Assembly: GCF_038967635.1 (NCBI RefSeq)
Contig: NZ_CP152413.1
Location: forward strand, 682,001 to 746,000
Direction of reading: 5' to 3'
DNA: 64,000 bases
Origin: Bradyrhizobium sp. B124
Lineage (GTDB): Bacteria; Pseudomonadota; Alphaproteobacteria; Rhizobiales; Xanthobacteraceae
Of this stretch, positions 57,801 to 64,000 are shown piece after piece. The position numbers and the translations under genes were made by a program. The notes under the pieces are model-generated. The model saw only the letters and a program-made list of their open reading frames with translations, was not told the origin of the DNA and did no database searches. Each line of letters begins with the position of its first letter. The first letter of the stretch is position 1.

Positions 57801-58699
57801 CCGCCCGTGATGCCGCGTGTCCGCACCGTGTTGGTGCCGGAGCCGTAGTTCAGCAGGCTGACGTTGCCGGTGACATCCTGATTGAGCTTCACCGTGAACG
57901 CATTGGTGTTGGCTGAATTACTGGCCAGGAGGTTGATACCGCCAAGGACGCTCGCATTGGTGGTGAGATCGACGGTGCCGATGCCAGCATTCTGAAGATA
58001 GATGCCGCCGATGATCGCGCCGTTGGTGGTGACAGAAAGATTGCGCGCAGTTTGGCTGCTCTGTCCCATCCGGGCGTAGATCGCGCCGCCGGCTTGGGTT
58101 GTATTGCCGGTCACCGCGCCTGTGGCGATCGTGACGTCGGATTGGCTGCCGCTGGCGTCGACGAAGATTCCTGTGCCGTTCGGGGCCAGGATCTGGCTGC
58201 CAACCGTGTTGATGTTGACGCTCCCCCCCGGTCCTGCGCTCGAGACACTGATGCCGGTGCCAGCCGTGACCGTGCCGGCGGTCTGCGTAATCGAGACCGG
58301 ACCGCTGCCATAAACATGGATCGCGTACCAGTTGGCGGTGACGTCGGCCGATCCCGTGTAGGTGATCGGGGCGCCGCTACCGAGAAGCTGGATGCCGTCG
58401 TACATCGATCCCGTAATGCCGGCAGGGTCGTTGTGATTGAACGTGATGCTGCCGGAGGCGCTTACGACCACGCCGCGGGAGTTGATCCCGGCGCCGGCGT
58501 TGACGTTCACGGTGAGATCGCCGTTGAAACTCGTGTTGAGCCCGCCGTCCGACGAATGCGCGGCGTCACAGACCACGTTCGCGGTGCCGACGCCCGAGCA
58601 GTAGATCGCCGCCTCGGCGGTGGAGGCCATCGCAATCAGTGAGGCCGAGCCGAGCAGCGCGCCGCGCCACATCGTCAGCTTGCCGCCGATGCCGATCAT
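54848..58699 (-). CDS. Large autotransporter (type Va secretion) with beta-helix passenger
   Basis: The product (1283 residues) is exported by the Sec path and then displays its own passenger outside. A signal peptide sits at about residues 10-31 (cleavage near A-E-A-A-I-Y). The passenger (about 32-1000) is rich in Gly, Thr, Asn, Ser and Val, with repeating short beta-strand motifs, as in a right-handed beta-helix. A motif like G-G-N-G-T-I-G-N-A and G-T-L-S-P-G-N-S-P-G-T-I marks the autotransporter core. The C-terminal about 280 residues are a beta-barrel ending in alternating hydrophobic residues and a final Trp. There are two cysteines near the mature start. ATG 58699 is chosen; an ATG at 58672 is possible. 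Function is probably adhesion, but no adhesin motif is seen. Confidence 0.87.
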   Translation of the reverse strand: MIGIGGKLTMWRGALLGSASLIAMASTAEAAIYCSGVGTANVVCDAAHSSDGGLNTSFNGDLTVNVNAGAGINSRGVVVSASGSITFNHNDPAGITGSMYDGIQLLGSGAPITYTGSADVTANWYAIHVYGSGPVSITQTAGTVTAGTGISVSSAGPGGSVNINTVGSQILAPNGTGIFVDASGSQSDVTIATGAVTGNTTQAGGAIYARMGQSSQTARNLSVTTNGAIIGGIYLQNAGIGTVDLTTNASVLGGINLLASNSANTNAFTVKLNQDVTGNVSLLNYGSGTNTVRTRGITGGTLSVSGGGANNSLVVDGNIAKGNGPDTAYYGALASVSFSGASGTNTATFNGDISGTFDTRTSTSASAGGSVAGLAAGLGSTSSNGSAALNVNGSITVTGMTPSGKVANVTGASLGASGVVPVDFNLHGAVTATSISDTASNVVGISVGQYNLAATRLTADGAVTATAIGAGGTATGISASSTSFAPTNINTGTMTVHANGDVTATSDGAATGITLSRGISRFSTITAGLGGIDLVTKGTVSATSTSAAAIGISGIITHGADNAATLALRAEGNVIANGLAAGSYGIFAQRDGLGDIRIDALAGVQSTGIGISASRSTPGNIFITTGTFVTGTSGITTSGGTTTLIANGTITGTGGTAVQFGGTNDVLQVQSGAVFNGSIVGSGTSIVQFGGTTAGNFDLSKLGTGFANFGVLAGSNWSFTGNNSNFAGMVNVDSAFILNGAMPNASVTVGPTGTLGGNGTIGNATISGTLSPGNSPGTITMASLTMTAAATYLVQITNTISDKAIVTGTANLAGNVVVDPLERISKKTTYTIVNAGTLSGTFGSASLLLANNLARNPVLSYVGNDVLLSVDPGLLSPILPANASINHSKVAGAIDNGLLGGANLSNAFSAIFKLSGDNLLNGLTQLSGETAAGSQQTTFNAMNQFMGTMLDPFIDGRGATAMPAGATPYADDNSLAYAARRSTSDAAAAIYRKAPIAESYDPRWSVWAAAYGGSQTTDGNAGLGSNNTTSQAFGTAVGADYRFSPNTIAGFALAGGGTNFNVANGGGGRSDLFQAGAFVRRNVGAAYLAGALAYGWQDVTTDRTVTVGGLDRLRAEFNANAWSGRAEGGYRLVARWIGGVGITPYAAGQFTTFQLPGYAEQAIVGANTFALAYNAKSITDSRSELGLRADKSFALSNAVLTLRGRAAWSHDFNPDRSIAATFQALPGAGFVVSGAAQASDSALTTASAELKWANGWSALASFEGEFSSLTRSYAGKGAVRYAW

Positions 58700-58880
58700 G
58701 ACCTTGCCCCACGCCCCATTGTATCTGCATGTTTCTCGCGCAACGGTCGTGTGCTGTCTTCTCAGTGCGCGCATACCGTCGATCCAAAGCGCACCTCCCG
58801 CAGAAATGAACGCAGGTGTGGCCGCTCGGCACCATGCTGCACCGGCAGCGCCAGATCGGCTCCAGCGCAGTGCCGTCGGC

Positions 58881-59717
58881 CTAGAGTCCCGCAGCCCGGT
58901 ACTCGCCCGGCGTCAGGCCCTCGGATGCGCTGAAGGTCCGGTAGAAAGTGGCGAGGCTGCCAAACCCGCAGGCGAGGGCGATATCGGCGATCGGCCGCGG
59001 CGGCTTTTCACAAAGCAGCCTGCGGCTCTCGCTCAAGCGCTGGGCCGGGACGGTTTGTGAGAAGCTCGCCCCGGTCGCTTCAAACAAAACGTGCAGGTAA
59101 CGGACCGAGACGCCGAGTATGTCGGCGACCATCCCTGGCGACAGCGCCGGCTTCGCGAGATGGTGGGTGATCAGGCGGCGCGCCAGGCTGAGCCGGCCGA
59201 CGCGCAGCGCCTGCTGGGCGCGGCGGCTGCCGGGCCTGATCGCGCCGCGCTCGATCAACGCGAGCTCCGCCACGATCTTGACCAGCGCAGGAATGCTCGC
59301 GGTGTCACCGGCCTCGGTGGCCTCCTTGAAATCGGCAAGACAGGCTTCGAGCAACCGCGCCCAGCCGCGATTGCTTGTCGTCGGAGAGCTCCGACGCGCA
59401 AGTGCGAGGGCTGCAGTCTGATCCACGCGCAGGTCCGCGGCATCGGCGGCAAGAGCGCGAGCCGGGCCGGTGGACGGCGTTTCCGGGCTGTGATCCTCAT
59501 GCTTGCTGCGCATCGTGCATGACCCCTCGCTCTGCATCAGAGCGCGCGTCGCCGGTAAGGAAATTGGCTGTGCCGAGCCCGGGCGAAGCGCCAGCGCGGT
59601 TCTGGCGAAATCGACGGAAATTATCTTCTCAATGCGCGCAGGCTGATCAATTCGGTCCAACGGACGCGGGATCGCGCCACGATCGGCCGGGTCGTCGGTT
59701 TGTCCCATGTCAGCCAT
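58881..59717 (-). CDS. AraC-family regulator without recognisable sensor domain
   Basis: ATG 59717 is preceded by GGAGG at ideal distance and gives 278 residues. The C-terminal about 115 residues are the AraC DNA-binding domain: L-A-R-R-L-I-T-H-H-L-A, L-S-P-G-M-V-A-D-I-L-G-V-S-V-R-Y-L-H (first helix-turn-helix) and I-A-D-I-A-L-A-C-G-F-G-S-L-A-T-F-Y-R-T-F (second). It is a clear paralogue of the regulator at 60634, from about E-L-A-L-I-E-R-G to the end, but its first about 120 residues are disordered-looking and lack the AraC-binding-2 sensor of that paralogue. A long dyad at 59756-59786 lies 39 bp before the start. The autotransporter gene follows 100 bp later in the same direction. Confidence 0.83.
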   Translation of the reverse strand: MADMGQTDDPADRGAIPRPLDRIDQPARIEKIISVDFARTALALRPGSAQPISLPATRALMQSEGSCTMRSKHEDHSPETPSTGPARALAADAADLRVDQTAALALARRSSPTTSNRGWARLLEACLADFKEATEAGDTASIPALVKIVAELALIERGAIRPGSRRAQQALRVGRLSLARRLITHHLAKPALSPGMVADILGVSVRYLHVLFEATGASFSQTVPAQRLSESRRLLCEKPPRPIADIALACGFGSLATFYRTFSASEGLTPGEYRAAGL

Positions 59718-59755
59718 TCGAGACGCCTCCAAAGGTCTTGCGATGCAATATCTTA

Positions 59756-59786
59756 TATTTCATATAATCGTGTAAAATATGAAATA
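59756..59786. promoter_or_regulatory. AT-rich perfect dyad upstream of the AraC gene
   Basis: Two perfect 10-nt arms, TATTTCATAT at 59756-59765 and ATATGAAATA at 59777-59786, flank an 11-bp spacer. The surrounding 60 bp are strongly AT-rich in an otherwise GC-rich region, as expected for a promoter plus operator. A dimeric regulator such as the TetR protein encoded at 59906 could bind here. Confidence 0.7.
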
Positions 59787-59905
59787 GGTAACATCATGCG
59801 TCAAAACTTATCCACGGCCCGGCGAGATGGTCCGGCCGGTCCTGATGATCGAAGTCGAGAGGGTCTTGCTGATCGGCGACGGTCGCGCGCGGGCCGTCGT
59901 GCGGA

Positions 59906-60520
59906 TTACTTCCGCTTCGGCATCACGGCGCAGCCGTAGAGCACCATCGCGCACATCTGGCGGTAGCGGGCCGAGAAGTCGTCACGGGCGATCGGCGGCA
60001 GCGCCTGGTTGACGGCACGTGCGCCGTCCGCAAGCGCCTGCGCAATCTGCGCTGGTTTGAACGCGCCGTTCAGCTTCAGCAGCCGTGCGGCCTGCAAGTC
60101 GATCACCAGTCTTTCCAGATCGGCCTGGAACGAGACGGCGGATTTGATCATCAAATCGCGGCAACGCTTGAAGGCCTCGGCATTGAGTTCGACGGTGTGC
60201 GGCGAATGGGTGAGGCGGCGCCGCGTCTCGCCGTAGCGGACGTCGAGAATCGTCGCGAAAATATCCAGCGCGCCGCCGCCCTTCGCCCGCACGGTGTGGC
60301 CGGCCTCCAGCGCGAGCGCCACGTCCTCGACGTGGCGCCAGGCGATGACGGCGCGAAACGCCTCTTCCTTGTTGCTGAAATAGTAATACAGCGCGCGCTG
60401 CGTGAAGCCGCAGACCTTGGCCAGCCCGACCATCGACAGCCCGCTATAGCCGTAGTCGAGAAAAGCCTGATTGACCTGCGCCAGCAGGTCAGGTCCAGGC
60501 TTGATCATCTTCTTCGACAT
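59906..60520 (-). CDS. TetR/AcrR-family regulator
   Basis: The 204-residue product is a one-domain-sensor repressor-type protein. ATG 60520 starts M-S-K-K-M-I-K-P-G-P; a longer open frame exists upstream but reads as non-protein-like sequence. The N-terminal DNA-binding part has A-F-L-D-Y-G-Y-S-G-L-S-M-V-G-L-A-K-V-C-G-F-T-Q-R-A-L-Y-Y-Y-F-S-N-K-E-E-A-F, the classic TetR helix-turn-helix (residues about 15-52). The rest is helical and forms the ligand and dimer domain; the ligand is unknown. It lies between two AraC paralogues in the same direction. Confidence 0.9.
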   Translation of the reverse strand: MSKKMIKPGPDLLAQVNQAFLDYGYSGLSMVGLAKVCGFTQRALYYYFSNKEEAFRAVIAWRHVEDVALALEAGHTVRAKGGGALDIFATILDVRYGETRRRLTHSPHTVELNAEAFKRCRDLMIKSAVSFQADLERLVIDLQAARLLKLNGAFKPAQIAQALADGARAVNQALPPIARDDFSARYRQMCAMVLYGCAVMPKRK

Positions 60521-60633
60521 CAGGATTCCGGGGACGAGGGACGGCGCGTGACGCCGGGAATCCCGATTACGGGCATCACGGCGCTTTAGCAACCCGCAAC
60601 TGCCCAGGGGTCCCGGCCGGTCCGGATCGACGC

Positions 60634-61587
60634 TCAGGCCACCCGTGCCCGGTAACCGCCCGGGGTCATCGATTCGGATGCATTGAAGAGGCGGTAGAAC
60701 GTCGCGAGGCTCTCGAAGCCGCAGGCAAACGCCACCTCGGCGATCGTCTGCCCGGACTGCTCGCGGAGCAGGCGGCGGCTTTGCGCGAGCCGAAGCGCGG
60801 TGACGGTCTCCGAGAAGGTCTTCTCCGTTTCCTCGAACAGGATGTGCAGGTGACGGACCGAGATGCCGAGCAGGCCGGCAATCAGGGTTGGCGACAGGGC
60901 CGCATTCGCGAGATGCCGCCGGATCAGGCGGCGGGCCAGCGACAGATGGGCGCATCGCAGGGCCTGCTGCGCGAGCCGGCTCTTTGGCCGCATGATGCCG
61001 CGCTCGATCAGCGCGATGTGGGCGAGCGCCTGCACCATCGGGGCCACGTCCGCCGCGGTGGCGTCATGGCCTTCGACGAGGTCGCGGAAGCAGGCTTCCA
61101 GCAGTGGCCGCAGCGCGGCCTCATCCTGCATGGGCCTCGGGACCAGTTCGCCGAGCTCCGCACCCGGCGGGACGATGTTCGTCACCGGGATCTTGATGAT
61201 GCGCAGATGGAAGCCGTCATCGTGCAGCGGGACGGTGCGATAGGGCAGGTCCGAATAGCTGGTCGCGAACATGCCGTCGCGCACCGCGAATTCATCGAGC
61301 CGCGCGCCGCCGAACCAACCGCCACCGCCGAGCTGCTGGTAGATGCACAGGCTGTCGCTGCGCGCGTCCGCGATGTCGCCGGCGCGTCGCTCGACGTGGT
61401 AGGGCGAGGCACGCAGCTCGACCAGCCCGGCATCGCCGAGCTGGCGCAGCGAGAACTCGCCGAAGAAGTGGCGGCGGTGCTCGGGTTCGAGTTCTGCGGT
61501 GACGCCGAACAACCCCTTGGCGCGCACCTCGCGCCAATAGTCGAAGCGATCGCGGGGATCGACTTGCTCAGTGGACCATGTGTACAC
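60634..61587 (-). CDS. AraC-family regulator with N-terminal AraC_binding_2-like domain
   Basis: I chose GTG 61587 as start because an AGGGG ribosome-binding site precedes it and conserved-looking sequence begins there (W-S-T-E-Q-V-D-P-R-D-R-F-D-Y-W-R-E-V). The product has 317 residues. The first about 190 resemble the sensor domain found in FeaR-like regulators (AraC_binding_2). The C-terminal domain holds two helix-turn-helix units: L-I-A-G-L-L-G-I-S-V-R-H-L-H and I-A-E-V-A-F-A-C-G-F-E-S-L-A-T-F-Y-R-L-F. It is paralogous to the regulator at 58881 over the last about 135 residues. The caspase-like gene is divergent, with 250 bp between. Confidence 0.87.
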   Translation of the reverse strand: MYTWSTEQVDPRDRFDYWREVRAKGLFGVTAELEPEHRRHFFGEFSLRQLGDAGLVELRASPYHVERRAGDIADARSDSLCIYQQLGGGGWFGGARLDEFAVRDGMFATSYSDLPYRTVPLHDDGFHLRIIKIPVTNIVPPGAELGELVPRPMQDEAALRPLLEACFRDLVEGHDATAADVAPMVQALAHIALIERGIMRPKSRLAQQALRCAHLSLARRLIRRHLANAALSPTLIAGLLGISVRHLHILFEETEKTFSETVTALRLAQSRRLLREQSGQTIAEVAFACGFESLATFYRLFNASESMTPGGYRARVA

Positions 61588-61837
61588 GGAAAAGCCCCTG
61601 GAATGCCCTTGGGACGTGCGGAGAGCTCGCGCCGGATGGAAGCCGGAATCTATCACGCGGGCCGTAAAAAGAAACTTGACCTGGAACGGACGGGACGCCC
61701 CATGGTGGCCGAGAGGGTCGCCATGGGGGCGGTCACGGCGGCCATCCGGCGTCGGCCTTGAACCGGCCAAACGGCTGATCCGACTATTAGGCGGCGGTCG
61801 CACGAGCGGCGCACTTGTCGTGCAGGCGGGAATTGGG

Positions 61838-63334
61838 ATGAAGAGCTGGCTTTCGAGACTTTCAGCGGCCCTGTTGGCGGTCGCCTTTGTCGCATCGGCG
61901 GCGCCCGCCCAGGCTGAAAAGCGCGTCGCGCTGGTGATCGGCAACAATGATTACAGGAACGTGCCCAAGCTGCAGAAGGCGGTCAACGACGCCCGCACCA
62001 TGGGCGACACGCTGAAGCAGCTCGGGTTCAACGTCATGGTGGCCGAGAATTTGAACCGGCAGGCATTCTCCGAGACGCTGCTCGCCTTCGACCGCGCCGT
62101 GGAACCCGGCGACACCGCGTTCTTCTTCTATGCCGGTCACGGCTTCGAGATCGCGGGCCAGAACTTCCTGCTGCCGACCGACGTGCCGGCCGCCACCGAA
62201 GGACAGGAGGAGCTGGTGCGCGACGCTTCGGTTCTCGCCGACCGCATCATCGAGCGGTTGCAGAACAAGAAGGCGCGGACCTCGATCCTGGTGTTCGACG
62301 CCTGCCGCAACAATCCGTTCGAGCGCGCCGGCACGCGCGCCGTTGCCGGCGGCGGTGGCCTCGCGCCGATGACGCAGCTGCCCGAAGGCGTGTTCTCGGT
62401 GTTTTCGGCGGGGCCGCGCCAGACCGCGCTCGACCGGCTGTCGAACGACGACGCCAATCCCAATTCGGTGTTCACGCGAACCTTTGCCAGGGAGTTGCTG
62501 CAGCCCGGTGAAAACCTGGTGCAGGTTGCCCAGCGTACGCGGCGCCTGGTCAGCGAGATGGCCGAGACCGTGAAGCACAAGCAGATCCCGGTTTATTTCG
62601 ACCAGATGGTCGATGACGTCTTCCTGAACGGGATCGCGAAGGGGCAGGCCGAGGCGGCCAAGCCGTCGGCTCCGCCGCAGCAGGTGGCCGCGCTGCCGCC
62701 GGTCTCGGTGCCGAAGCTGCCGAAGGACGATTCCATCAACGCGCCGATCGCGAGCTTCTCGCGGCACAATGGCGGCTGGACCGTCGTGTTCTCGATCGCC
62801 GATCCGACGCTCGGCATCTCCTGGCGGATCGGCGATAGCGGCGACTTCCGCGAAACCGGCTTCATGGACACGCTCGACCCGCGCACGCGCAAGCGGATGC
62901 CCAATCCATCGATCGAGCTGCCGGCCGACGCGCCGGCGGCCACGATCGAGCTTCGCTATGTCGATACGCAAGGCGAGATGCAGGGGCCGTTCCCGATCAA
63001 GTTCGATCCCGACGCAGCGCTGATCCGCGACCAGCGCAAGATCCTCGACATGACCGCGACGAGCTGGCTGTCGTTCCGCGAGTTCAACGGGCTGCTCGTC
63101 TACTACACCCACCTGATGTCGTATCGCTGCGCGATCCGCGAGGTGCGGATCGGCATCGACACCGCGGTGCCGGACAAGGTGTTGAAGATGCCGGCCTGCA
63201 ATTCGCGCGATCCGAGCGCAATCCCGTCCGATGCGCAGCCCTATCTGAAGCTCGCGCCGCAGACCAAATCGGTTTCGGTGGAGCTGACCTATCGCGACGG
63301 CAGCGTGTCGGAAATCAAGACGTTCAGGCGATAG
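61838..63334 (+). CDS. Exported caspase-like (peptidase C14/metacaspase type) protein
   Basis: The 498-residue product has a signal peptide (residues 1-27, cleavage near A-Q-A-E). The p20 caspase-like domain covers about residues 28-260: K-R-V-A-L-V-I-G-N-N-D-Y at the start, the catalytic His in F-Y-A-G-H-G-F-E-I near 108 and the catalytic Cys in F-D-A-C-R-N-N-P near 150. After a Pro-rich linker (about 280-310), the last about 190 residues form an all-beta-looking region of unknown family. The longer open frame starting at 61571 overlaps the divergent AraC gene and lacks a signal-like N-terminus. These proteins cut after Arg/Lys in many cases, and their bacterial roles are mostly unknown. Divergent from the AraC regulator. 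Confidence 0.9.
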   Translation: MKSWLSRLSAALLAVAFVASAAPAQAEKRVALVIGNNDYRNVPKLQKAVNDARTMGDTLKQLGFNVMVAENLNRQAFSETLLAFDRAVEPGDTAFFFYAGHGFEIAGQNFLLPTDVPAATEGQEELVRDASVLADRIIERLQNKKARTSILVFDACRNNPFERAGTRAVAGGGGLAPMTQLPEGVFSVFSAGPRQTALDRLSNDDANPNSVFTRTFARELLQPGENLVQVAQRTRRLVSEMAETVKHKQIPVYFDQMVDDVFLNGIAKGQAEAAKPSAPPQQVAALPPVSVPKLPKDDSINAPIASFSRHNGGWTVVFSIADPTLGISWRIGDSGDFRETGFMDTLDPRTRKRMPNPSIELPADAPAATIELRYVDTQGEMQGPFPIKFDPDAALIRDQRKILDMTATSWLSFREFNGLLVYYTHLMSYRCAIREVRIGIDTAVPDKVLKMPACNSRDPSAIPSDAQPYLKLAPQTKSVSVELTYRDGSVSEIKTFRR

Positions 63335-63406
63335 CCTTGCATCCTTGTCGTCCGATCCGCGTTACAATCGAGACCTGAGGGTCGAAGCAGCGGTAGGGAA
63401 GGCATC

Positions 63407-64000
63407 ATGGATGCAGGCAATCCGGCAGCGCAGAAAACGCGTCAGATGAAGGTGCGCTGCTGCGTTGTCGGCGGCGGGCCGGCCGGCATGATGCTCGGCT
63501 ATCTGCTCGGACGCGCCGGGATCGATGTCGTGGTGCTGGAGAAGCACGCCGATTTCTTCCGCGACTTCCGCGGCGACACCGTGCATCCATCGACCCTGCA
63601 GGTGATGGATGAGCTCGGTCTGATCGACGGCTTTCTGAAGCTGCCGCATCAGGACATCCAGAGGCTCGACGGCATGTTCGGCGGCACCTCGGTGCGGATC
63701 GCCGACCTCAGCCGCCTCAGCGTCAAATATCCTTTCATTGCGATGATGCCGCAGTGGGACTTCCTCAGTTTCCTGCGCGAGAGCGGCAAGCGGTTCTCCT
63801 CGCTGCAGGTTTTGATGAGCGCGGAGGCGACCGACCTGATCCGGCGCGGCGACGCTGTTGCGGGCGTCCGCGTGAAAACGCCTGATGGCCCGATCGAGAT
63901 CGAGGCGGATCTGACGATCGGCTGCGATGGCCGCCATTCGATCGTGCGCGAGCGCGCCGGGCTCGACGTCGAGGAGATCGGCGCGCCGATGGACGTGCTG
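63407..64000 (+). CDS. FAD-dependent monooxygenase (PHBH-like), N-terminal part, cut by window edge
   Basis: 198 codons are present, open to the right edge. The FAD-binding fold begins with C-C-V-V-G-G-G-P-A-G-M-M-L-G near residue 18 and ends at the acid in V-V-L-E-K-H. F-R-G-D-T-V-H-P-S-T follows near residue 57. D-L-T-I-G-C-D-G-R-H-S-I-V-R near residue 170 is the DG motif of class A flavoprotein monooxygenases. Such enzymes hydroxylate aromatic compounds with NAD(P)H and oxygen. ATG 63407 has AGGGAAGGC before it. It follows the caspase gene by 72 bp but its function looks unrelated. Confidence 0.9.
   Translation, partial: MDAGNPAAQKTRQMKVRCCVVGGGPAGMMLGYLLGRAGIDVVVLEKHADFFRDFRGDTVHPSTLQVMDELGLIDGFLKLPHQDIQRLDGMFGGTSVRIADLSRLSVKYPFIAMMPQWDFLSFLRESGKRFSSLQVLMSAEATDLIRRGDAVAGVRVKTPDGPIEIEADLTIGCDGRHSIVRERAGLDVEEIGAPMDVL

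Noticed and set aside
61571..61837. Longer N-terminus of the caspase-like protein from ATG 61571
   Set aside because: It would overlap the divergent AraC start and hide the obvious signal peptide that begins at 61838.
61862..63112. Reverse open frame of 416 codons opposite the caspase-like gene
   Set aside because: His/Arg-rich shadow without start signal; the forward gene has a signal peptide and catalytic dyad.

Overview
The window is a high-GC alphaproteobacterial chromosome segment, almost certainly from Bradyrhizobium or a very close relative. The evidence is the gene order (rne divergent from amiC-mrcA-prfB, and a nifS-like gene ahead of sufBCDSTA), the kind of proteins encoded, and several families of palindromic intergenic repeats that I recognise from Bradyrhizobium genomes (the GAGCATGATC type, the GAGCGTTTTC type, the GTCGTCCC...GGACCCATAACCAC type and the TAGCCCGGATGGAGC type). 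I saw no tRNA, rRNA, CRISPR array, transposase or phage gene.

Region by region. 1-4.5 kb: the start of an M48 metalloprotease gene (reverse), a PLP aminotransferase, a DctA-type C4-dicarboxylate carrier and a DadA-like amino-acid dehydrogenase (reverse). 4.5-14 kb: a conserved housekeeping block with RNase E (reverse, carrying a striking His/Asp-rich insert), the cell-wall amidase AmiC, penicillin-binding protein 1A and release factor 2. RF2 needs a programmed +1 frameshift. 14-19.3 kb: an NAD-dependent oxidoreductase, an EamA exporter, a NodU/CmcH-type carbamoyltransferase overlapping it tail to tail, and a periplasmic binding protein for amino acids.

19.3-28.2 kb is the most interesting region. 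A tightly coupled reverse operon encodes a small membrane protein, a glycosyltransferase fused in frame to an ABC-2 polysaccharide export permease, its ATPase, a second glycosyltransferase and an O-antigen ligase/polymerase-like membrane protein. Divergent from it is a DUF6502-like helix-turn-helix protein overlapping a DUF5666-like exported protein with a Gly/Pro-rich tail. Between the two units lie two copies of a two-site palindromic module (GTGGGA-N5-TC[C/A]CAC, the two sites exactly 39 bp apart in both copies), which look like a shared control region. A broken or re-started small gene lies between the copies.

28-43.5 kb: an M23 peptidase, a one-cysteine Bcp peroxiredoxin with a histone-H1-like tail, a very large AsmA/DUF3971 envelope protein, a secreted propeller-like protein, two small orphan genes bracketed by a duplicated tail of the MFS gene, an MFS transporter, tyrS, anmK, a GST-SMR pair behind a palindrome-flanked promoter, and a small alpha/beta hydrolase. 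43.9-50.9 kb: a complete SUF iron-sulfur assembly operon (nifS-like, sufB, C, D, S, T, A). 51-64 kb: a TfoX-like protein, a diguanylate cyclase, a RhlE-type RNA helicase, a large autotransporter, two paralogous AraC regulators around a TetR regulator, an exported caspase-like protein and the start of an FAD monooxygenase cut by the window edge.

All functions are read from sequence by eye. Family names rest on recognised motifs and overall resemblance, not on a database search.
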